Source: an uncultured Serinicoccus sp. (GTDB lineage Bacteria; Actinomycetota; Actinomycetes; Actinomycetales; Dermatophilaceae). Taken from it: a DNA stretch of 64,000 nt. The first letter of the stretch is position 1; each line of letters opens with the position of its first letter. The notes under the pieces are model-generated. The model did no database searches. It saw only the letters and a program-made list of their open reading frames with translations, and was not told where the DNA came from. The stretch is taken from the NCBI RefSeq assembly GCF_947500995.1, contig NZ_CANMUA010000002.1, positions 372,001-436,000 on the forward strand, given 5' to 3'. Below, piece after piece: positions 37,940 through 45,575 of this stretch. Both the position numbers and the translations under genes were made by a program.

Positions 37940-39235
37940 TCAGCGGAGCTCCTCGACGGCGGCCGCGAACTTGTCCCAGCTGCTGTCCGGGTCGTCCGTC
38001 TTGTCGACGTCGACGCGGGTGATGGCGTCGGCCATGGCGGTGTTGATCTCGAAGTACTTCGGCCCCTTGAACGGCGTCACGGTGACCGCCTCGGCGCGCT
38101 CGGCGAAGATCTGCCCGGTCGGCGCGTCGTTGAAGAACGCGTTGCTCGACTCCGCCAGGGTGTCCGAGTCCAGCGCCTCCTGCTGGCTGGGGAAGGTGCC
38201 CTTGGCCTCGAAGGCCTTGATCTGCTGCTCCGGCGCGGTGAGCCAGGCGGCGAGCTTGGTGGCCTCCTCGACGTGGTCGCCCTGTGCGGGGACGGTGAGG
38301 TAGGACCCGCCCCAGTTGCCGCCACCGCCGGGGAAGACGTTGGCGACGTCCCAGCCCTCGACCCCCTCGGCGTTGCCCTCGATGACGCCCATCATCCAGG
38401 CGGGGCAGAGCATCGTCGCGAACTCCTCGCCCTGGAAGGCCGAGGCCCAGTCGGCGCTCCACTGGCCCAGCCCGGCGGACAGGCCGTCGTCCACCGAGGC
38501 GGCGAGGACCTGGTCGTAGAGCTCGCGCACCTGCGGGTTGTCGAGCGCGATGATCTCGCCCTCGGGGGTCTCGTACGGCTGCTCGACCTGGTTGATCATC
38601 CCCTGCCAGAGCGCCCCCGCGGAGTCGTACCACGGGATGCCCGTCTCGTCGACGAACTGCTGGCCGACCTCGAAGTAGGTGTCCCAGTCGCCCTCGAGCA
38701 GCTCGGCCACCTCCTCGCGGTCGGTGGGCATCCCGGCCTGCTCGAAGAGGTCGGCGCGGTAGCAGACCGCCTCGGGGCCGATGTCGGTGCCGTAGCCGAG
38801 GAGCATCCCGTCCTCGAGGGTGACGGCCTCCGTCTTCCAGTCCAGCCACCGGCCCTCGACCTCCTCCGAGGACAGGTCGACGAACTTGTCGGGGTACTGC
38901 TGGAACTCGGTGACCCAGTCGACCTCGATGGCCTCGACGTCCGCGGCGCCGGAGTCGGCACCGAGGCTGTTGCGCAGGGCCGCCCGCGCATTGTCGGCCG
39001 TGTCGGCCTTGATGTGCTCGACGGTGACCCCGGGGTTCTGCTCCTCGTACTCGGTGAAGAGGTCCTCGTAGCCGAACTCGTTGAAGGTGGCGACCGAGAG
39101 GGTGATGTCCCCGCCCCCGCCGCCGGCCTCGCCGTCGCCGTCGCCGTTCTCGTCGCTGCCCCCGCCGCACGCGCCGAGCGCCAGGGTGGCGGCGGCGGTG
39201 GTGGCGAGAAGCATCCTGCGTCGCGTGCTGTGCAT
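37940..39235 (-). CDS. Beta-glucoside ABC transporter substrate-binding lipoprotein
   Basis: The product is 431 aa. The signal MHSTRRRMLLATTAAATLAL ends in lipobox LGAC, followed by a Gly/Asp/Glu-rich linker and a family 1 solute-binding fold. The ATG at 39235 is placed 7 nt after AAAGGAG, which decides against an upstream in-frame start. First gene of the operon; the operator palindrome lies 36 bp upstream. Motifs such as WGGSYLTVPAQGDHVEEA match cellobiose/oligosaccharide-binding proteins. The ligand is inferred from the linked glucosidase. Confidence 0.87.
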   Translation of the reverse strand: MHSTRRRMLLATTAAATLALGACGGGSDENGDGDGEAGGGGGDITLSVATFNEFGYEDLFTEYEEQNPGVTVEHIKADTADNARAALRNSLGADSGAADVEAIEVDWVTEFQQYPDKFVDLSSEEVEGRWLDWKTEAVTLEDGMLLGYGTDIGPEAVCYRADLFEQAGMPTDREEVAELLEGDWDTYFEVGQQFVDETGIPWYDSAGALWQGMINQVEQPYETPEGEIIALDNPQVRELYDQVLAASVDDGLSAGLGQWSADWASAFQGEEFATMLCPAWMMGVIEGNAEGVEGWDVANVFPGGGGNWGGSYLTVPAQGDHVEEATKLAAWLTAPEQQIKAFEAKGTFPSQQEALDSDTLAESSNAFFNDAPTGQIFAERAEAVTVTPFKGPKYFEINTAMADAITRVDVDKTDDPDSSWDKFAAAVEELR

Positions 39236-39270
39236 GCCAACTCCTTTGGTGGGGCGCTCCGCACCGCGTC

Positions 39271-39286
39271 GTGAGAGCGCTCTCAC
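39271..39286. promoter_or_regulatory. Perfect LacI-type operator of the beta-glucoside operon
   Basis: GTGAGAGCGCTCTCAC is a perfect 16-bp palindrome with the central CG typical of LacI-family sites. It resembles the CebR/BglR operator TGGGAGCGCTCCCA with two substitutions. It lies 36 bp upstream of the binding-protein start, and the LacI gene at the operon's end is the obvious regulator. Confidence 0.8.
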
Positions 39287-39369
39287 GTACTGTGCACGCC
39301 GGCGGAGCGGCTGTCAAGGTTCTGCTCGCGGTCGAGACCGCTCCGTGACCTGCCCCGTGGGAGGGAGGC

Positions 39370-40857
39370 TCAGGTGAGCCGCACGTTGATCTGCTGGATC
39401 TGGGTGAAGCCCTCGAGCATGCCCTCCAGGGAGAACTCCCGGCCCTGGCCGCTGGCCTTCATCCCGCCGTAGGACTGACCCACCTGCTGACCGCCCCCCT
39501 GGTTGACCTGCACCCACCCGGACTCGACCCGCTGGGCGGTGCGCAACGCCATACCGAGGTCACGGGCGAAGACGAACGCGGCCAGCCCGTAGTGGCTGTC
39601 GTTGGCCATGGCCACCACCTCGTCCTCGTCCCGCCAGGGGATGACCGACAGGACCGGGCCGAAGATCTCCTCCCGGGCGATCCGCCACCCGTTGTCGACC
39701 TGGCTGAGGATCATCGGGGCGTGGTAGAACCCGGGCTCGCCGACGGTCAGCGCGTCGCGCCCGTCGTAGGCCACCCGGATGCCGTCGGTGGCCAGCGCGT
39801 CGTCGACGTAGCCCTGCACCCGGTCCCACTGACGCTGGTTGATGATGCACCCGATGTCGGTGGCCTCCTCCCGCGGGTCGCCGACCCGCAGCCCGCGGAC
39901 CCGGTCCACCAGCCGGTCGAGGAAGCTGTCGTGGACGGACTCGTGCAGGAACAGCCGGGACCCGGAGGTGCAGCTCTGCCCCTGGCGGGCGAAGCGAGTC
40001 GCCAGCAGCACCTGCTCGACCACCTCGTCGGTGTCGGAGTCCGGGAAGACGATGCACGGGCTCTTGCCACCCAGCTCGAGGCTGACGTGCGCCAGCCGCT
40101 CCCCCGCGGCGGCCGCCACGCCGGACCCGGTCGCGGTCGACCCGGTGAAGGACACCTTGTCCACCCCGCGGTGCTCCACGAGCGCCTGGCCGACCTCCGA
40201 GCCGTAGCCGGTGAGCACCCCCAGGACCCCCGGGGGCAGGTGCCGCTCGCAGACGCGCGCCAGCTCCAGGATCGTCGTGGGGGCGTCCTCGGCGGCCTTG
40301 AGGATCATCGCGTTGCCGCTGACCAGGGCCGCCGGCAGCTTGAAGGCGGCGATCATGAGCGGGCTGTTCCACGGCAGGATGCCGGCCACGACCCCGACCG
40401 GCACCCTACGGGTCAGCGAGAGGGCGTCGGTGCCGCTCGGCAGGGTGACCCCCTTGAGCTCGCCGGCGAGCCCGGCGAAGTAGCGGAAGGAGGAGGCCAG
40501 CAGCGTCGCCTCCGGCCGCGCCTGGGTGCGCAGGGCGTTGCCGGTGTCCAGGGCGGTGAGCGCGGCGAGGTCCTCCGCCACGGCGTCGAGGTCGTCGGCG
40601 ATACGCAGCAGCGCCCGCTGCCGCTCGGTGAAGGGCAGCGCCGCCCAGCCCGGTTGGGCCCGACGGGCCGCGGCGACCGCCCGGTCGACGTCCGGCGCAC
40701 CCGCCCGCGGGGTCGTCGCGATCACCCGCCCGCGGTCGATGGGGGTGATGACCTCCAGGGTCCGGCCGTCGGCGGCCTCGACCCACTCTCCCCCGACGAG
40801 CATGCGGTATGCCGTCGGCGCGCTCGCCTCGACGGTCGGGACGGTGTGGGTGCTCAT
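39370..40857 (-). CDS. Aldehyde dehydrogenase
   Basis: The product is 495 aa, an NAD(P)-dependent aldehyde dehydrogenase. VGVVAGILPWNSPL (cofactor site), the general base E261 in VSLELGGKSP and the catalytic Cys near 296 in RQGQSCTSGSRLF are all present. The C-terminal oligomerisation strand ends FTQIQQINVRLT. It oxidises an aldehyde to the acid; the substrate cannot be assigned. It is transcribed leftward toward the sugar operon but separated from it by the operator region. The DUF429 gene lies upstream in the same direction, 103 bp away. Confidence 0.9.
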   Translation of the reverse strand: MSTHTVPTVEASAPTAYRMLVGGEWVEAADGRTLEVITPIDRGRVIATTPRAGAPDVDRAVAAARRAQPGWAALPFTERQRALLRIADDLDAVAEDLAALTALDTGNALRTQARPEATLLASSFRYFAGLAGELKGVTLPSGTDALSLTRRVPVGVVAGILPWNSPLMIAAFKLPAALVSGNAMILKAAEDAPTTILELARVCERHLPPGVLGVLTGYGSEVGQALVEHRGVDKVSFTGSTATGSGVAAAAGERLAHVSLELGGKSPCIVFPDSDTDEVVEQVLLATRFARQGQSCTSGSRLFLHESVHDSFLDRLVDRVRGLRVGDPREEATDIGCIINQRQWDRVQGYVDDALATDGIRVAYDGRDALTVGEPGFYHAPMILSQVDNGWRIAREEIFGPVLSVIPWRDEDEVVAMANDSHYGLAAFVFARDLGMALRTAQRVESGWVQVNQGGGQQVGQSYGGMKASGQGREFSLEGMLEGFTQIQQINVRLT

Positions 40858-40960
40858 CGGGGCTCCTGGGTCGTGGCGGTGGCGGTGGCGGTCGTTCCCG
40901 GTCCATCCTGCTGCGACCGGTGCGGGTGGCGTCGGGGGGGTCGTTGTCGTTGCGGGGCCG

Positions 40961-41707
40961 TCAGACGTGGATGGCCGCCGGGATGCCGTCGGCGAAGACC
41001 TCGGGCTCGTCCGGGAACGTGCGGGCGAGCCCCGTCCGGACCCGGTGGGCGCTCCAGGCCGCGGCGCAGGCGTCGAGCACGTCGTCGAGGCCGGCGCCCC
41101 GCGGCGCCGCCGACGGGGCCCGGATGCCGTGGCCGGCGAGCGCCGCCCGCCGTTCCCGCTGGCCCTCGGGGGTGCGCTTGCGGGTGGGCAGGGCGGCGCC
41201 GGTCATCATGGCGAAGCTGGCCTCCGGGTGGACCTCGACGACCCGGCAGCCGGTGCCGCCCCGGAGCCAGGCGTCCACCTCGAGGATGCTCTCCCGCAGC
41301 GCGTGCGCCTGGCGCGAGAGCCCCATCCCCGCGCGCTCCCGGTTGCAGGCGTTGGCCACGGCGTAATCGGCCTCCTGCAGCGCGGCCCGGGTCGGCGTGG
41401 TGAAGACCGAGGAGGACTTGACGCCGCCGAGGAAGCGGCGGGTGCGCACGTCCGCCTCACGCCGGCCGCTGTCGGGCAGGCCGATGGGGATGTCCACCCC
41501 CACCACCGGGACCGCTCCCCCCAGCTGCAGGAGCAGCGCCACCGTGGGCGCCACGACGACGGTCGCCGCCCCGCGGCCCTCGGGGCCCAGGAACGCGCCG
41601 ACCCAGCCGGCCCGGCAGGCGTCGACGCCGAGCACGCCGCCCCCCAGGCGCACCGGCCCCGACGGCCCGGCGCCTGCCCCGCCGTCGCTCGGCTCGCCCA
41701 GGACCAT
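40961..41707 (-). CDS. DUF429 protein (predicted RNase H-like nuclease)
   Basis: The product is 248 aa. GVDACRAGWVGAFL near residue 27 and VVGVDIPIGLPD near 68 supply the two acidic strands of the DUF429 family, which is predicted to have an RNase H-like fold. EVHPEASFAMMTG and a late DDVLDACAAAW complete the pattern. No function has been established for the family to my knowledge. A Gly/Ala-rich N-terminal stretch of about 25 residues may be an over-extension; an alternative start could lie nearer LGGGVLGVDA. Confidence 0.78.
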   Translation of the reverse strand: MVLGEPSDGGAGAGPSGPVRLGGGVLGVDACRAGWVGAFLGPEGRGAATVVVAPTVALLLQLGGAVPVVGVDIPIGLPDSGRREADVRTRRFLGGVKSSSVFTTPTRAALQEADYAVANACNRERAGMGLSRQAHALRESILEVDAWLRGGTGCRVVEVHPEASFAMMTGAALPTRKRTPEGQRERRAALAGHGIRAPSAAPRGAGLDDVLDACAAAWSAHRVRTGLARTFPDEPEVFADGIPAAIHV

Positions 41708-41760
41708 GGCGGCAGACTAGTTCGTCGGCGGCGCCACCGCGGTGTGAGAGCGTATGCCCC

Positions 41761-42204
41761 ATGGCGCGGCGCATCGTCGTCCTCAACGGACCCAACCTCA
41801 ACCTGCTCGGCACCCGCGAGCCGCACGTCTACGGCACCGACACCCTCGCCGACGTCGAGGCCTGGTGCGCGCAGCGGGCCGCCTCCCACGGGCTGGACGT
41901 CTCCTGCCGGCAGAGCAACCACGAGGGCGACCTGGTGGACGCCCTGCAGGAGGCCGGCGCCGACCCGGACGTCGTCGGGGTCGTGCTCAACGCCGGCGCC
42001 TACACGCATACCTCGGTCGCGCTGCTGGACGCGATCAAGGGGACCGGGGTCCGGGTGGTCGAGGTGCACCTGTCCAACCCGCACGCCCGCGAGCCGTTCC
42101 GGCACACCTCCTTCATCTCCGCCGTGGCCGAGGTGGTCGTCGCCGGGGCCGGCCTGCGCGGCTACGGCTACGCCATCGACCACCTCGCCGCCACCGACGG
42201 CTGA
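41761..42204 (+). CDS. aroQ: Type II 3-dehydroquinate dehydratase
   Basis: The product is 147 aa, the standard size of type II dehydroquinases. VLNGPNLNLLGTREPHVYG holds the catalytic R19 and Y24, the numbering used for the Mycobacterium tuberculosis enzyme. NAGAYTHTSVAL and EVHLSNPHAREPFRHTS supply substrate-binding residues and the catalytic His. It converts 3-dehydroquinate to 3-dehydroshikimate in aromatic amino-acid synthesis. No other aro gene is in the window. The start has no clear Shine-Dalgarno; the upstream GCGTATGCCCC lies directly before the ATG. Confidence 0.94.
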   Translation: MARRIVVLNGPNLNLLGTREPHVYGTDTLADVEAWCAQRAASHGLDVSCRQSNHEGDLVDALQEAGADPDVVGVVLNAGAYTHTSVALLDAIKGTGVRVVEVHLSNPHAREPFRHTSFISAVAEVVVAGAGLRGYGYAIDHLAATDG

Positions 42205-42236
42205 CCCGACGCGCACCAGACGACCAAGGAGCAGGC

Positions 42237-43784
42237 GTGGCCCCCCACCATGACGCAGCGGCACCGCAGCGCGAGACCTGGACGAGCTCGACCGGGTTCA
42301 TCCTGGCCGCCGTCGGCTCGGCGGTCGGACTGGGCAACATCTGGCGCTTCCCCGGCGTGGCCTACGAGAGCGGCGGCGGCGCCTTCCTCATCCCCTACCT
42401 CGTGGCGCTGCTGACCGCGGGCATCCCCATCCTCTTCCTCGACTACGCCGTCGGGCACCGCTACCGCGGCGCGGCCCCGCTCTCCTACCGCCGGATGGCC
42501 CGGCCCGCCGAGGCGCTCGGCTGGTTCCAGATCGTGCTGAGCTTCGTCATCGCGGTGTACTACGCGGCGGTGATCGCCTGGTCGCTCAGCTACTTCGTCT
42601 TCGCCTTCGACCTGCGCTGGGGCGAGGACACGGCCGCCTTCTTCGTCGGCGAGTACCTCCAGGTCGGCGATCCAGGGATCTCGACGACCCTGGTCTCCGG
42701 GGTGGCCGTCCCCCTCGTGCTCGTGTGGGCCGCGGTCCTCGTCATCATCGCGCTCGGGGTCACCAAGGGGGTCCAGCGGGTCAACATCATCTTCATCCCG
42801 CTGCTCGTCCTCGCCTTCGTCGGCCTCGTCGTGCGGGCGCTCACCCTCCCGGGCGCCACCGACGGTCTCAACGCCCTCTTCACCCCCGACTGGGCGGCGC
42901 TGGCCGACCCGGGCGTGTGGATCGCCGCCTACAGCCAGATCTTCTTCAGCCTGTCGATCGCGTTCGGCATCATGGTCACCTACGCGTCCTACCAGCGACG
43001 CCGGGCCAACATGACCAGCTCGGGCCTCGTCGTCGCCTTCGCCAACTCCAGCTTCGAGATCCTGGCCGGCATCGGCGTCTTCGCGACCCTGGGCTTCCTG
43101 GCGCACCAGCAGGCCACGACGATCGACCAGCTGGAGGGCCTGTCCGGGCCGATCCTGTCCTTCGTCACCTTCCCCGCCGTCATCAGCGAGATGCCGGGGG
43201 GCGCCATCTTCGGCGCCGTCTTCTTCGGGGCGCTCGTCCTGGCCGGGTTCACCTCGATCATCTCGATCCTGCTCGGCGTGGCGGCCTCGGTCCAGGAGAA
43301 GTTCGGGCTGACCCACCGCACCGCGGCCGTCACGGTCTGCGTGGTCTGCTCGATCGTCTCCATCGGGCTGTTCTCCACCACCTCCGGCCTCATCGCCCTG
43401 GACACCGTCGACCAGTGGGCCAACAACATCGGCATCGTGGTCTCGGCCATCGCCATGACGGTGCTCATCGTCTGGGTCTTCCGCACGGCCCCGGTCCTGC
43501 GGGCCCACCTCAACCGTGTCTCGACGTTCCGGGTGGGCCGCGTCTGGTTCGTCCTCGTCGGCGGCCTGGCGCCGGTCGTGCTCACCACCATGCTCGTGCA
43601 GCGGGTCCGCACGCTGGTCACCGAGGGCTACGAGGGCTACCCGGGGTGGTACCTGCTGGTCTTCGGCTGGGGCACCATCGCCGTCGTCGCGGTGGGCGCG
43701 CTCGTGCTGACCCTCATCCCCTGGCGGGGTCGGGACGACGCCGACTTCCGCGCCTGGCCCGAGCTCGAGGAGGAGCGGCGATGA
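42237..43784 (+). CDS. metP: Sodium-dependent NSS transporter, MetP-like
   Basis: The product is 515 aa with about eleven membrane segments, of the neurotransmitter:sodium symporter family. The N-terminal ILAAVGSAVGLGNIWRFP is the family's sodium/substrate-site signature. The GTG at 42237 lies 6 nt after AAGGAG. The small gene that follows encodes a MetS-like subunit, overlapping by ATGA. This pairing is characteristic of the MetPS methionine/alanine importer of Corynebacterium. Substrate assignment rests on the pairing. Confidence 0.85.
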   Translation: MAPHHDAAAPQRETWTSSTGFILAAVGSAVGLGNIWRFPGVAYESGGGAFLIPYLVALLTAGIPILFLDYAVGHRYRGAAPLSYRRMARPAEALGWFQIVLSFVIAVYYAAVIAWSLSYFVFAFDLRWGEDTAAFFVGEYLQVGDPGISTTLVSGVAVPLVLVWAAVLVIIALGVTKGVQRVNIIFIPLLVLAFVGLVVRALTLPGATDGLNALFTPDWAALADPGVWIAAYSQIFFSLSIAFGIMVTYASYQRRRANMTSSGLVVAFANSSFEILAGIGVFATLGFLAHQQATTIDQLEGLSGPILSFVTFPAVISEMPGGAIFGAVFFGALVLAGFTSIISILLGVAASVQEKFGLTHRTAAVTVCVVCSIVSIGLFSTTSGLIALDTVDQWANNIGIVVSAIAMTVLIVWVFRTAPVLRAHLNRVSTFRVGRVWFVLVGGLAPVVLTTMLVQRVRTLVTEGYEGYPGWYLLVFGWGTIAVVAVGALVLTLIPWRGRDDADFRAWPELEEERR

Positions 43785-43999
43785 CCACGTCGGCCGTGCT
43801 CATGATGATCGTGGCGATGCTCGTCGTGTGGGGCGGACTGGTCGCCAGCGTGCTCTTCCTGCGGGCTCGCCCCGAGGTGGACGACGCCGAGCTCCCCGAC
43901 CCGGACGCCGCTGCCCCGGGCGGGGAGCAACGGGCCGACGAGGTCAGCCCGTCGTCTCGAGCAGCGCCCGGGCGGCGTGGTAGCCGCCGAGCCCGCTGA
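43781..43999 (+). CDS. metS: MetS-like small subunit of the NSS transporter
   Basis: The product is 72 aa with one membrane segment (AVLMMIVAMLVVWGGLVASV) followed by a charged tail containing RARPEVDDAELPD, the usual form of the methionine/alanine import small subunit. The ATG overlaps the transporter stop. The tail is longer and more Arg/Ser-rich than the typical 45-60 residues, and its last 56 nt run antisense through the 3' end of the neighbouring oxidoreductase gene. A stop-codon loss that extended the tail is possible. Confidence 0.78.
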   Translation: MTTSAVLMMIVAMLVVWGGLVASVLFLRARPEVDDAELPDPDAAAPGGEQRADEVSPSSRAAPGRRGSRRAR

Positions 44000-45509
44000 C
44001 GCCTCCCCCGCGCCGCGACCCGGCACCGGCCAGCAGGACACCGGGGTATGCCGTGGCGACGCCCCAGCGGCGGGCCGGCGTGTCGAGCGGGTCGTCGTCG
44101 TCGGCCCACGGCCAGTCCAGCGGGGCGTGGAAGATGTTGCCGCCGGGCATGGCCAGGCTGTCCTGCAGGTCGCGCGTGGTCCTGGTCTCGATGCACGGCC
44201 GCCCGTCCGGCCCGGTGAGGACGACGTCCTCGAGGGGCTCGGCCAGCACCGAGGACAGCGAGTCCAGCACCCTCCGCTGCAGGTCGTCCCGGGCGTCCGC
44301 GCCGCGCCCGTCGAGCAGCCGGTCGGGTGTCTGCAGGGTGAAGACCGTCATGGTCTGCGCCTGCGGGTGCTCGGCCCGAAGCCGCGGCGACAGGATGCTG
44401 GGGTCGGTCAGCGTGTGGCAGTAGATCTCGGCGGGGAGGGGGTCCGGGACGACGCCCGCCTCGGCGGCGTCGTAGGCCCGCCGCAGCTGGGAGTAGGTCT
44501 CGTGGACGTGGAAGGTGCCGCCGAAGGCGGCCTCCGGCGCCACGCCGGTGTCCCGCAGCCGGGGCAGGCGCGACAGCAGCAGGTTGACCTTGACCTGCGA
44601 CCCCTCCACCCGCTCGGGCGGGGTCCCCCGCTGCCCCGCGACCTCGTCGAGCACCGCGGGCGCCGCCGCCCACAGGACGTGCCTCGCCGTGGCGCGGTGC
44701 GTCATACCCTCCGCGTCCTCCCAGGTCACCGCGCCCTCGTCGAGCGAGGTGACCGTGGCCCCGGTCCGCAGGTCCGCCCCCGCGGTCCGCGCGGCGCGCT
44801 CCAGCTGGCCGGACACCTCGCCCATGCCCCCGACCGGGACGTCCCAGTCCCCGGTCCCGCCGCCGATCACGTGGTAGAGGAAGCAGATGTTGTGCCGCAG
44901 GTGCGCCGAGTGAGCGTCCGCGAAGGTGCTGATGAGGCCGTCGGTGAGGATGACGCCGCGCACGAGGTCGTCGGCGACGGCCGCCTCGACCACCTCACCG
45001 AGGGGTCGCTCCAGGAAGTCGCGGACCAGGCCCGGGTCCCCGATCCGGTGCGCCATCTCGCGACGACGCAGCAGCGGCTCGGTGACCGTCGGCCACACGG
45101 CGCGCGCCAGCTCCTCGACCCGCGCGTAGAAGCCCTCCCAGCGCGGGGCGTCCGCCGCGGCGCCGACGGCGGCGAAGGAGGCCGCGGTCGCCGCCGGGTC
45201 GCCGTGGTCGATGAGCAGACCTGACGCCGACCCCGCCGCCGGCGTGTAGGAGGAGTAGCGACGCCGGGCCAGCGACAGCGACAGCGAGAGGTCGCGGGCG
45301 ATCTGCCGCGGCATCAGGCTCACGAGGTAGGAGTACCGCGAGAGCCGGGCGCCCGTCCCCGGGAAGGCCTCCGCGGAGACCGTCGCTCCGCCCAGGGCCG
45401 ACGAGCGTTCGAGCAGCAGGACCGAGTATCCCGCCCGGGCGAGGTAGGCGGCCGCGGTGAGGCCGTTGTGGCCCCCACCGACCACCACGGCGTCGTGGGT
45501 GGAGCTCAT
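43944..45509 (-). CDS. FAD-dependent oxidoreductase (phytoene-desaturase-like, PYROXD2 type)
   Basis: The product is 521 aa. The N-terminal dinucleotide-binding motif is AVVVGGGHNGLTAAAYLARAG, followed by LERSSALGGATVSAEAFPG. The C-terminal FAD motif is GVLLAGAGSRRGGGVSGLGG. The overall pattern is that of phytoene dehydrogenase relatives often annotated as PYROXD2-like, not of true carotenoid desaturases, and no other carotenoid gene lies here. The substrate is unknown. The 3' end overlaps the small transporter-subunit gene on the opposite strand by 56 nt. Confidence 0.85.
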   Translation of the reverse strand: MSSTHDAVVVGGGHNGLTAAAYLARAGYSVLLLERSSALGGATVSAEAFPGTGARLSRYSYLVSLMPRQIARDLSLSLSLARRRYSSYTPAAGSASGLLIDHGDPAATAASFAAVGAAADAPRWEGFYARVEELARAVWPTVTEPLLRRREMAHRIGDPGLVRDFLERPLGEVVEAAVADDLVRGVILTDGLISTFADAHSAHLRHNICFLYHVIGGGTGDWDVPVGGMGEVSGQLERAARTAGADLRTGATVTSLDEGAVTWEDAEGMTHRATARHVLWAAAPAVLDEVAGQRGTPPERVEGSQVKVNLLLSRLPRLRDTGVAPEAAFGGTFHVHETYSQLRRAYDAAEAGVVPDPLPAEIYCHTLTDPSILSPRLRAEHPQAQTMTVFTLQTPDRLLDGRGADARDDLQRRVLDSLSSVLAEPLEDVVLTGPDGRPCIETRTTRDLQDSLAMPGGNIFHAPLDWPWADDDDPLDTPARRWGVATAYPGVLLAGAGSRRGGGVSGLGGYHAARALLETTG

Positions 45510-45575
45510 GGCCCGATCGTAGTCGCCCGCGGCGCCCGACGTGGGCGGGCGCCACGGCCGTGACCGGGGCCGCGG

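Noticed and set aside
43944-45509. Carotenoid phytoene desaturase
   Set aside because: The FAD motifs fit the wider family, but no crtB, crtE or other carotenoid gene is adjacent and the sequence style is the PYROXD2-like branch.
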